Assembly (NCBI GenBank): GCA_949152475.1
Contig: OX424559.1
Coordinates: forward strand, 16,523,809-16,587,808
Origin: Terebella lapidaria
Taxonomy: Eukaryota; Annelida; Polychaeta; Terebellida; Terebellidae
Direction of reading: 5' to 3'
DNA length: 64,000 nt
Shown: in pieces, positions 22,181-32,402 of the stretch
How positions within the stretch are numbered: the first letter of the stretch is position 1
Layout of the letters: each line of letters starts with the position of its first letter
Made by a program: the position numbers and the translations under genes
The notes under the pieces: model-generated
What the model was told of the DNA's origin: nothing
Databases searched by the model: none
What the model saw: only the letters and a program-made list of their open reading frames with translations

Positions 22181-24410
22181 CATAAGTGTATATTGATTAT
22201 ACACAAAACTATAGGAACTCGAACATATCGTACATAAATGTACTAAGTATATCCATAACATACCATTGTTTGAATTATATACAGTGTATTAATTAAACTT
22301 GTATTCAACATCTGCATGACATATATCTATACATTTAGAATATTTATATTCTACAATTTATTACAATATGTTTATTTTTCAACATGTATATTACGTATTC
22401 ACAATAATCAATTGGTGTCCAACAACCACAACACTAGTCTGCAGTATGTATAACCGAAAACGGGTTTGTGTCCTTCAAAAATGCATTATCAACCGAACAC
22501 AATGTATGCTCTGACCTTGCATATTGACAAGGCTCAGTGCGGTAAGGCCGCCCTGTTGATGTTCGGACGATGAGTGATGGTGGCCTCACGTCATTCAATT
22601 GAATGAAACAGAATATAAAAAACAGGAATACATGAATCTTGACTCCATTACTGATTTATTTGTACATGATAAACATCTAGCGTGATATATTTTTGTTTGG
22701 GAAACATCTTGTGCCTCGTTTTCTTATGTATGTTCTCCATCAAATAAGTATTTATTTTATGATATATATATATGATCATAAGAACTCGGAATTATTGAGC
22801 CACATTGAAACGGCCAATTTAGTTTACATGCCAAGAAAACGTATATTTCAACACCTACATAGTTATCACTAATTTTGCACAAAATTTATTACCCAATATG
22901 ATCATTCCGTCTCAGGGCGGCCAATGTACACCACTTATGAATAAATGCCTGTCTCATGATAGGCCTGTATACAATTCAAAACCTACACCTCGATGGTTAG
23001 ATTATATTCGAACCTCTCTTGCTCTCTCGTTACTCTAGGCACGTTTGTTACGATCTAGGTTCAGTCCTGATGTGCCACCACCAGAACTATTGAGCTATAG
23101 AGCTGATAAGGGTTCCACACTTGCCAAATCAAAGTTCTCACATTCAATTGAACGCAGCCTAGGGATCTTTCCTTTCTGTACTCCTTTTTCATAAAAATAA
23201 GCCCCATCTTTGTCGAATAATAATATCTCATTGTGCACATCACTTGCAATCTACCACATGTGCTTTGGATGGAAGTTATGTGCTTATGTTGTTCTACACT
23301 CAAATGTTGAAACAAATGCCGTTTACGAACATCAGCCATCATGTCAATAATTACAGAACACATTGTGTGCGGTTGTGTCACTGACATGATATCCTCTAGA
23401 TGAGTTTGTGAACGCTCACATCTGTTTCATAACTGCAGATAATGTTATACTCTCATGAATATCTGGACGTCAAACGATTTCTTCAAACAAATATATTCTT
23501 GATCAATTTTACGTGCAATATTTTGTAGAGATTACGGAAGCATGTGTCCATTTGAAATTATATTTTAATCCCAAAGGGTGTGAGGTAGACTACACGCCAA
23601 TAAATTATCGGACTGAATGTAGGGTAGGCCTGACATGAAATATACTGCATTATGCACATTACGGGTGGCTTATCGGTGGAGAAAAAACATATCATGCACA
23701 TGATGTTCATACCCCAGAAAAATTGTTCATACCTCATACAAACGTGTGCCTCGGGTCCAATTGCATTGAGATATACATGTCAATATCCAAGATCCGTAGA
23801 AGACTCCACAAGCATATTATGATACATGTACATATATTTCTCAAGTCAACAGGCGGTATCGCGAAAACGACAACACCGCTCCACTCGTTTGTATTCATAT
23901 CATCCATCGAGAAAAACTCCACCCGTTTGTATTCATATCATCCATCGAGAAAGACTTTGTGGAAGACGACTTTTGTTCCGACCTTGTACGTGATTAGTAC
24001 CCAGTGCAGTGAGGTGTTTCTGATTGTGTTTGGACAATAAGTGATGATAGTTTTACGTGATCCAATTAGGTGAACCAGAATCTTAATCATTGACGCCATG
24101 CGAAAATCTTGTCTGCATTCGGAGTTTTAATGCGAGGTCTGCCCAAGACTGATATATCTAGCATAGTGTACTTTCTTTGTGGAACTCCATGCGCGTTGTT
24201 AGCGCATATATGATGTTTCATATTAGATCTAATATCATTTTATGGAAACAAAATGATGAATTCCATATCGAATTGCTTATATTAACCCATACTCATCTCA
24301 ATTTGCTTTCGATCATTGCAGTCTGCCTACCAAGAAGCAGTATACCTCAAGATCTAAATTTGACCAGACGATACAACCCCGCTGACATTAAGAATTGAAT
24401 CGTTCCAGTA
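22181..24410. other. Intergenic with repeat B copy and a local duplication
   Basis: Repeat B lies at about 23,035-23,130 (GGTTCAGTCCTGATGTGCC). A segment at 22,480-22,640 resembles 23,950-24,100: GTTCGGACGATGAGTGATGG versus GTTTGGACAATAAGTGATGA, then AACCAGAAT-like sequence. No gene is called. Confidence 0.45.
23886..23952. repeat. 38-bp tandem duplication
   Basis: CGTTTGTATTCATATCATCC and the following CATCGAGAAA occur twice in a row with a 38-bp period. They are nearly identical, hence recent. Confidence 0.85.
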
Positions 24411-25072
24411 CCGTGGCTGATTCATGCCATAATGCGTTTTTCCTGAACAGTTTTCGTCGCGAATTTCATCGTGACGACTGAAACTATTTAAATCGCGACC
24501 GAAATAATTTAATCCGCTACCAAAACGTTTTCGCTGTAGCGAAAACATTCTCGCTGCGAATTAAATACTTTTGGCTGTGTCAAAAACATTATCGTCGTGA
24601 CCGAAATCATTTTCGCTGCAGCGAAAATGTTCTCACCACGATTTAAATACTTATAGCCGCGACCAAAACATTCTCGCTCCAGCGAAAATAATTATCGCCC
24701 CGGCGAGAATGGCCATACTTGTTAAAACGCTTTTTTTCATCACCTCAAAGAGAACAAATTACTTATTATTGCAATTATCGCCGCGGCGGTAAGTATTCTC
24801 GCTGCAGCAGAAATGTATTGGTCGCGGCAACAACGATTTTCGCTGCAGCGAAAATGTTTTGGTCGCGGCAACAATGGTTTTCCCTGCGACCAAAATGTTT
24901 CAGTTGCGACAACAACTATTTTCGCTGCGACGAGAATGTTTTGGTCGCGGCGAGAATATTTCCGCTGCAGCGAAAACGTTTCGGTCGCGATTTTAATCAT
25001 TTCCGTCGTGAGAATTAAAGTCTCGACGAAAACTCTTCAGGACAAACACATTATGGCATGAATCAGCCACTG
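24411..25072. mobile_element. TA-flanked inverted-repeat element with palindromic core
   Basis: The left end reads CCGTGGCTGATTCATGCCAT. The reverse complement of the right end reads CAGTGGCTGATTCATGCCAT. The match continues through about 60 bp, including CCTGAA and AGTTTTCGTCG. TA lies at 24409-24410 and 25073-25074. The 662-bp interior is a string of variants of TTTTCGCTGCAGCGAAAA with GGTCGCG and TTAAATCGCG spacers, so much of it is self-complementary. It has no coding capacity. The end sequence and TA duplication match the element at 718-9799, but the core motif differs. Confidence 0.82.
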
Positions 25073-25229
25073 TAGATCCAGCTCGATATGTGAATCATTC
25101 ATGAACCCTGACTCAGAAACAAGACCCAATCCAGGGGTCTGTACACTGACAAAGATTTCAAGTGGTGAAATATGTTCATGGAATTTTTGGAAAATCATTA
25201 GGCTACCACAAATTCGACGAGATAGAATC

Positions 25230-27575
25230 GATACCAAAATACCACTATTCGTATATTCATCTCAACGCAACTGATAATATTTAATTCCCATCGATGGAGG
25301 TGGGAAATTGAATGGCTGATATGGTCATGTGTATGTTTCTCGAGTCATGATATGGATCATAGAAATTAACAGTTGTATTTAATTATCAAACTAATTAACT
25401 CTTTTGAATTATCCATTTCAATCAACTATTCCTGAAACATCTGCAACATTGATTTCCAATTGTCTATTGCCTATAATCTCGATGATTATCGGACCACTGC
25501 AGGCCAAATTCTACCAGAAAGAGCCCCGATCTCATTGCTATTTGTATTAATAAATTAAACCCCAACTGCGTAATATAAGGCAGCGAATGTCTTTAGGCTT
25601 TAGGGGATTGTACCGGATCCCCTTGTTCTTCTGTGTGTTCTATATATGCAATCTTTTACATTTGGCATTCTGTCGGGACACCATCCCCAATGACAGTTCA
25701 TGGCGTTCGACTTGACACATCAGCATCCTTTTTGATGAAAATGTCTTTAAAATGTATATATTCAAAAAATATATCAGCAGTGCAAATAAAACCCTATGGA
25801 TCCTTCTCTAGAATTCATTTGTCTTCAGGACACTTTGATCAATAGGACATATATACTTCAACTTAATTTTTGACGGACTCTCTGCGTGTCTCGTTGCATT
25901 GGCATTTTCCCTTATTATATAACATTTCTCATATGTGCAGATCAATCATTCAATTTGTATTGAGAACACTTTTTCATTTTAATAAATGTGTGCTCCGCGT
26001 CTATTGAAACTACAATAATGTCTACAAACTGAGAGCTAATAATAACACTGGATTCAATTTGACTTCAATCGGACTTTCAATCTAAATACACCAAAAAAAG
26101 TATATTTAAACACTCACATATGAACATGTAATTCGAACTCCATTGTTGTTAGCAATCTGATACCCAATAATTCGTCTCTTGGGATCTTTGAACTGAAGAG
26201 AGGGACAAATGAAGAGAAGGGAGGGGCAAAGGTACAATTGAAAAACCTAGATATTCTATCCATACCTTGTTCCCAAAACATGTCTCACTTATTGCACTAG
26301 ACACAATTGCTGGCTCCTGAAGCACCACCAATAGGCCGCAGAACTATAGGGCCGGTAAACCTTCCTCACTCGCCAGATCAAAGTTAACACATCCAACTCA
26401 AACTGCCTTGGGACTAATCGTTTTTGTAATCCCCTCCGACGAAAAACGAAGTTCTCGATTTTTATAGACTAATAATGTATCAAGTGTAGAATACGTGAAT
26501 GGGTATTATAGGTTTTATTACACAAGTTATGTAATCATGTAGTATCATACAAAAATGTTGAAGAAAAAATATTGATTAACATAGGCAATGGCCATACATT
26601 ACACAAGAAATTCAAGTCAGATGAATACGAGCGATATGAGTCAAAAGATGACCTTGAGATGACGTCACCTAGCTCACACCTGCTCATCCACAGCGAATAT
26701 TGATATACTCATCCTTGGCTCTCAAGTTTTGCGCAGACGATTCCTGGTTGGACGTGGAATGTTTTAAAGGGGGCCCTATATATCCTAGTATCCTTTGCTT
26801 TACCACCTCCGAATGGACTATTCCTAGTTTAGATGATAGTGTGACTGCTGTTTATGGCGGCTTATTCGTGCCACATTTAGATTGTTTCTTCCAAAGAAAA
26901 TTAGTTTCAAATTATCAAGCATTGGAAATATTTCGCTGCAGATAAAACTATTTTCGCCCCAGCTAAAACTATTTTAGCTCCAGCTGAAACGTTTTCTCTG
27001 CAGTTAAAACATTTTTGCTGCTGCTACAACTATTTCCGCACCAGCTAAAATATTTTCGCTGCAGCTAAAACAAAACTATCTTAGTTCTAGCTAAAATATT
27101 TTCGTTGCAATATATTATAGCTCCTGCGGAAATAGTTTAGCAATTTACAATCAATTTGTGAACAAAAAACTTGCTTATGGTTGGTCATCGCAATATGTAG
27201 CTGAAAATACCAGTTTCGTAGTCGGCGTATGTGATGTAGTAACTAGGTCAAGATTCATTATAAAATGATGAGTGATATTTGTTTCCCAGCTAATATAAAA
27301 AAAAAGATACTTCAAGTTTGATGAAGTCATATCAAGCAATGATATCCACGCGTCTTGTTAAAGAGGAATGGTTATTTTTGTAAACAGCGGAAATGTGCTC
27401 ATCGATGCAACGGGAGACCAACATTCGCTCTGACTGGCGAACTGCCTATCATCTTAGCCTTTGTTTTTGTAGTAACATGCAGTTTAGCGCAGAATACGGC
27501 GAGAATATGTCTTCTTTGCCTCACCAAGATGGCGAGAAAACATAATTCAACTGGTGGAACCACGATCTAATGCTA
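25230..27575. repeat. Duplicated block V3 (paralogue of 17.64-19.93 kb)
   Basis: The anchors are given under V1. It contains repeat A (about 25,582-25,745) and repeat B (about 26,300-26,380). Unlike V1, it carries the third palindromic array (26,935-27,125) and lacks the 64-bp foldback. Confidence 0.75.
26935..27125. repeat. Palindromic minisatellite without inverted ends
   Basis: Variants of TTTTCGCTGCAGCTAAAAC, including AGCTCCAGCTGAAAC and CGCACCAGCTAAAATA, repeat about every 25 bp. The corresponding place in V1 (about 19,480-19,650) has no such array, so it is an insertion or expansion specific to V3. No CAGTGG-type ends or TA duplication were found. Confidence 0.75.
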
Positions 27576-28039
27576 TCTACATGTTAAATTGGGATGGAGG
27601 TATATGCATTCTATTACTTTCAATGACATATATACATGTTAGTAAATTAGCTAAAGTAGCTCAAATCTTACAAATAAACCCTAGTATACAAACGAATTCA
27701 AAATTACAGTCTAAGGAAGCTTATATAACACCTTGTATGGCACTGGAACATGTACCTTGATTATAGCCTTCCTAATCAACGAGGATGAATTAACCCAGCA
27801 CAAGTAAAAAACAAACATGAAAATTATTGGTATTTGAAATGTTTGTTTGAGCTTTGTTCGTTATCTTTTTTTAGTGGCCATATTTCTATGGTACATTGAG
27901 ATAATCTTGTTTGTGAATCACTTTTCCAATTGACCTTTCTAGGACATTTTTTTATGTCGGTATTACACGGTTTGAGAAACTGTGGTCATCTTCCAAACCT
28001 CATTTGGATATCAATAGAACCATTTATTCGATATAATAT

Positions 28040-28860
28040 GCACTTATTGTATGTAATGAAAGGTCTCATTCACATACCTTCCAGGCCAGAAGTAAGGTGT
28101 ACATGCTATTGGCCTTCAATGAGCCTCGATCAGTTTGGATCAGGTGACTACACTGGTCTACCCAGTGAAAATAGTATACTGCTTTCTGTTCTTTCAGAAG
28201 TTAATATCAGAGGTCGAACGTCATATTGGGAATGTCAGAGAGAAATCAGCACACAGCTCTGGGGATATTTTGGGTGTCATCTTTCAGGTTCAGTATGATT
28301 CTGAAGCAATCTGCGGCTAGGCGCCTGCCTCCCCTCCTCCGTATAACCATCGTTATGCACCTCTTATTTGCCTGTTCTCATTTTCCAATTGGGTTGTGTC
28401 TCCCACGAAGATATCAACAATAATGTATCATTGCTATTACATGCATAAAGAACATGTACGTATAGGACACAAACTATTCCTAAATGGTTTGTAACATTGA
28501 TTTTCCATTGCTTTGCCGATATGTGCACTTCCAGCAAAGGTTAAATTATTACAGGCCGAAATCCACCAGAAATACTCCCATGTAATTGCTATTTTCTGTC
28601 AATCGATCAAACCACCAGTGACTGATATAAAGCACTCAATATTTCATTCCCTTAGGGAATGTACCAGGTTCCCTCGGTTATGTGCCATATACATATATGC
28701 ATTTTTTCACAAGGGAATTCCGTTGGAACGTCATCCCGATGTCAATTCCTTGCGTCCCAAATGGCACGTAAATACTTTGGTATGATACATATTTTCTTAT
28801 CAAACCAAGAACCAATCCACACGGTGAAACCAACATCATATCACTATTGGTGAATTTGTG
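28040..28860. repeat. Duplicated block V4 (paralogue of 21.30-22.18 kb)
   Basis: V4 pairs with V2. It ends in a repeat A segment (28,625-28,790), where GGGAATGTACCAGGTTCCCT precedes a TATATGCA motif. V3 followed by V4 repeats the order V1 then V2, so a two-monomer block was duplicated as a whole. Confidence 0.7.
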
Positions 28861-29977
28861 CATAATTGCATAGTGATGTATACACATAATTTTCGTAATG
28901 TGCTTTAAAAAACCTTGGATTTCATGGCATGTAAGCAGTCTTTGTGGATTTTCCATATATAACTATAGAAGTTTGGCAGCTAGGAAGCTTCAAACATTGC
29001 AGTACATGTCGTTTTGACAAAACAATAAATGTCTGGTATTCCTACGCCGAGCACACACGTTTCGAGGGGACCTCGGCTGTCAGACGCTCGTCGGCAAAAC
29101 GGTGGCAAACTTGTGATTTTCTTCACTTAGAGATAGCGAAAAAACGAGCGTGTGACCATATGACGAAATGGCATTTTTATTACTACTCAGAGATGTAACT
29201 GTCAGAAAAAAAGAACAATATGTTTAGTTTCTTCCCCTTTCATAGAGATAAGAGGGTCCGAAATGGGACAATTTACATTGATTTATATAGGGCCTTCTAA
29301 TCCAGGTGTGCAGCCTTAAGAAAACCACTTTTCATGCTAATTGATCATTTTTTCTCCCGATGTAATATTTTGGCATGTTGAGTTCATGCATTGCATGACA
29401 CTTGACTATTGTAAACTATGTTTGCATCTTTAATCCAGCTGAATAGGCAAAAAATCACAAAAATAGTATGTTTCTGGCAAAATTCACGGAAACTGCTCCA
29501 ATTTGAAGTAAAAATTTACTGAATCGGGTGCAGTCAAGCATAATTGCCATGGCAACCAATATTTTCTCTTGCTTAGCAATTTTTTCTCAGACAGGACTTG
29601 GACCACAGCACATCATTTTTTCACCACGACTTGTTGGATTTAGCTAGTACTGCAGGAACAAGTTGACTGTTGCCCAACCCTATAAGCAGTCCTGGCAGTC
29701 GAAGTAAGTTTTACAGACTGGTCTGTTTTTGGTATGCAGTTCAGCAGGACCCAAGTTCCTTTCACTCAAACAAAATAAGTATGAATAATAATGTATACTC
29801 CAATTGTGTAATAAAATCATTAAATAGGAAATGGGACATGAAAAAATCCGAAATTTGAACATAAAAACCAGAGTTTTGAAGATATTTAGAGATTGTAAGA
29901 CATATCATGATGATAACCGTTTCCATGGCAACGAACAATGGGTTTTGGCAAAATATCTCATTGCGCATTTTACCATT
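28861..29977. other. Intergenic, nothing recognised
   Basis: This is AT-rich unique-looking sequence up to the 3' end of the LINE. Short open frames only, with no family I can name. Confidence 0.5.
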
Positions 29978-31737
29978 GTCGAGTTGAGTTCTTTATTTCA
30001 TGTAAGGCTCACAGCCCATATGCAATGTACAACATTTACAGAACAGAGCAACAACACATCAATAAAACAATGAGGATATAACATATGTTCATCAGACACA
30101 TATCAAATACATCATAATGTCGAGCAATTTTCATATTTCATTTTGCAGTTTGAAAGCTTGATAAAGATACTTTGCTAGGTCTTTGATACAATTATGATTT
30201 TGTGATTTCATTATTGACATAAAACAATCTGTTAAATTGTGATTAATATTTATATATTTGCTCAGGTACTTTTCCCGCAGATCGCAATATTTCGGACAAA
30301 CTAATAAAAAATGAATTTCATCTTCTACAGTATGTATATTTTTGTTTTCAAGACAGAAAAGACAATGTCGCTCATCTCTTGGTTTCCCAGTGTACCGTTC
30401 TTTCTCTATCGCTAACTGGTGATTTACACATCTGAATCTGGTTAATGCAGTTTTATATTTCCAGTATAAGTCTAAAGATAGATATGTTTCAAAATCAAAA
30501 TTGGTTTTATAGTTACAATATAATTTTAGCTTTGAGGTATCTGATAATTCTGTATGCCATTCTTGTACTGCAATATCACTGAAACGTTGTTCTAAGGAAT
30601 ACATAAATAAATCTACATTTCCAACACTCTGTTGCAGCCATACATCACGAAAACCATTCATACACAAAAGCTCCTTGATTTCAGTCACCCCATTTCTTCC
30701 ACCTTTTTCATCAAATTTCAACAACAATTTATACAAGTGCACACGAATATTATCCACACTGCTTTGAACAATACTAAGCCAAAATTTCACACATTTAAGT
30801 TTATATAAAATAGATAAAGGCATTCGTCCTAATTCTCCAAACACTGCAGCATTATTAGTGTTGTATGAAACAGATAATAGATATTTACAAAATTTTCTAT
30901 GTACAAGCTCAACATTTTCACAAGTTTTAGTTCCCCAGATTTCAAAGCCATATAATAGAATTGGTACTACCATTTTATCGAATAAATCTAAAGATAAATT
31001 TATAGGAATGCGTCCACATTTTTTAATAAAACGTTTTATCATGAAAACTGCCTTTTCAGCTTGACTAGACAAGGTTTTAGTTGCAGTGGGCCATACCAAT
31101 TTAGATGAGAATATGATGCCTAAATATTTATAATAAGTGACAATTTCAAGTGGGTTTCCATTTAAGTAAAATTTCTCATTTCGCCTCAAGTATCCACCAT
31201 TTCTGAACACTATCACTTTCGTTTTTGACAAATTTACACTTAAACCATTTTCACTACAAAATTCATCCAATACATCTAGCTGTTTCTGCAATCTACCCAC
31301 AGTATCATTCATCAAACATATGTCATCAGCATAAAATAGCATGTGCAAATCACGAAAATCTTGTCCAATGCTTACACCAGGACAACCTCTATCAATACAT
31401 TTCACAGATAATTCATTTATATATAGTGCAAATAAGAACGGACTCAACATGCAGCCTTGCCTATTGCCCACAGTACAGGAGAAAAAAATCCGTAACACCA
31501 TTTAACGTTTTGACACATGACCGCATTTGATTGTACATAGACCGCAATAAATTTACAAGTTTGCCGTGTATACCATTTCTAATGAGTCTATACCATAATA
31601 TTGAATGGGGCACAGAATCAAAAGCCCTAGAGAAGTCTATAAATGCAACATAGAAACGGCCACCTTTTTTACGTAAGTATTTGTGTGATATATATGTATA
31701 ATATTGTTCAAAGTAGCTCCTAGAACCAAATAAAAAT
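29978..31737 (-). mobile_element. Non-LTR retrotransposon (LINE), 5'-truncated, one frameshift
   Basis: On the minus strand a reverse transcriptase is recognisable from its A motif, FIDFSRAFDSV (about 31,615-31,650), through QGCMLSPFLFALYINEL to the catalytic FYADDI (about 31,320-31,340). The thumb follows, then a C-terminal cysteine/histidine region, RHCLFC with HFLLVCPKY (about 30,290-30,375). The stop is at 30131. A 3' tail with CATGAAATAAAG ends near 29,980. The frame changes by one base in a run of A on the plus strand near 31,483-31,490, so motif A and motif C lie in different frames. Sequence before about 31,737 is unrelated: endonuclease and first half are missing, as in typical 5' truncation. 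Features fit the jockey/CR1/I-like lineages; I cannot place it more finely. Confidence 0.93.
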
Positions 31738-32061
31738 AATTAAAATGTAGCAGCAATTCTACTCAATATTCGCATTTATGTTGCAAATCATGTGTCGTTC
31801 ACCTCGTTTGCGGTGAAATGTACGGCAAAAGAGCCCATATCTGAGGACCTATTTCGAAATGAATTACCAGGTATACTTAATTTCACCCAGCCATTTTTTC
31901 TCTGATCTAAAAATGTTATATATTTTCTGTAGTAGCAAAAAATAGCATTTGGGATAACTTAAGTTTCTCTTAAGGTTGTTAGAAAAAACTCTTGAAAACT
32001 CTAAAATTTATCCACATGCAAAAATAGTGCAAAATTCACCGGAGCATATATCGATTCAAAA
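31738..32061. other. Intergenic, with a stray copy of unit sequence
   Basis: About 31,974-32,060 (GTTGTTAGAAAAAACTC through TATATCGATTCAAAATAGG) repeats the sequence at 32,403-32,510. It is therefore the end of an additional, mostly missing, copy of the tandem unit that follows. No gene is seen. Confidence 0.6.
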
Positions 32062-32275
32062 TAGGTGAACGAACTATTTAATTGTCTTCTGCTTTAGTTA
32101 AGTGTAAAAAAATATGAGTTGCAAACATTCGCTTTATTTGCTGACATTAACCGTCGTTAATATTAATTGCACAAGAGATTTAAGGCGGATGATACCCTTG
32201 AGGTTATTTCCGAACCCTAACATCTGCTCCACCACAACTCACAAAGCCAGCTGGACTCATTGTGGATACCTGGTT

Positions 32276-32402
32276 GGGCCCAAGTATCATACACTGCGCC
32301 TTAATACTACTCGTCCACTGAATGCATGCCATTTAATCCGTCTGTCACCTTTTTAATCCTTATTGAATATAGAAGAAGGCGCGGTGTATGATACTTGGGC
32401 CC
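32276..32402. mobile_element. 127-bp MITE with empty sites in sister units
   Basis: GGGCCCAAGTATCATACACT at the left is mirrored by GGTGTATGATACTTGGGCCC at the right, and inverted ends extend about 26 bp. CTGGTT flanks both sides (32270-32275 and 32403-32408); one more C is ambiguous, so the target duplication is 6 or 7 bp. Units II and III have the uninterrupted site, GGATACCTGGTTGTTAGG at about 42,300 and GGATAACTGGCTGATAG at about 50,740. It has no coding capacity, and the superfamily is unknown. Confidence 0.93.

Noticed and set aside
24719-25061. Frames of 82-99 residues on both strands
   Set aside because: They are artefacts of the palindromic minisatellite, which reads similarly on both strands.
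28678-28956. Minus-strand frame of 92 residues in block V4
   Set aside because: Block V2 has a one-base gap relative to V4 in this stretch, so the frame is not shared.
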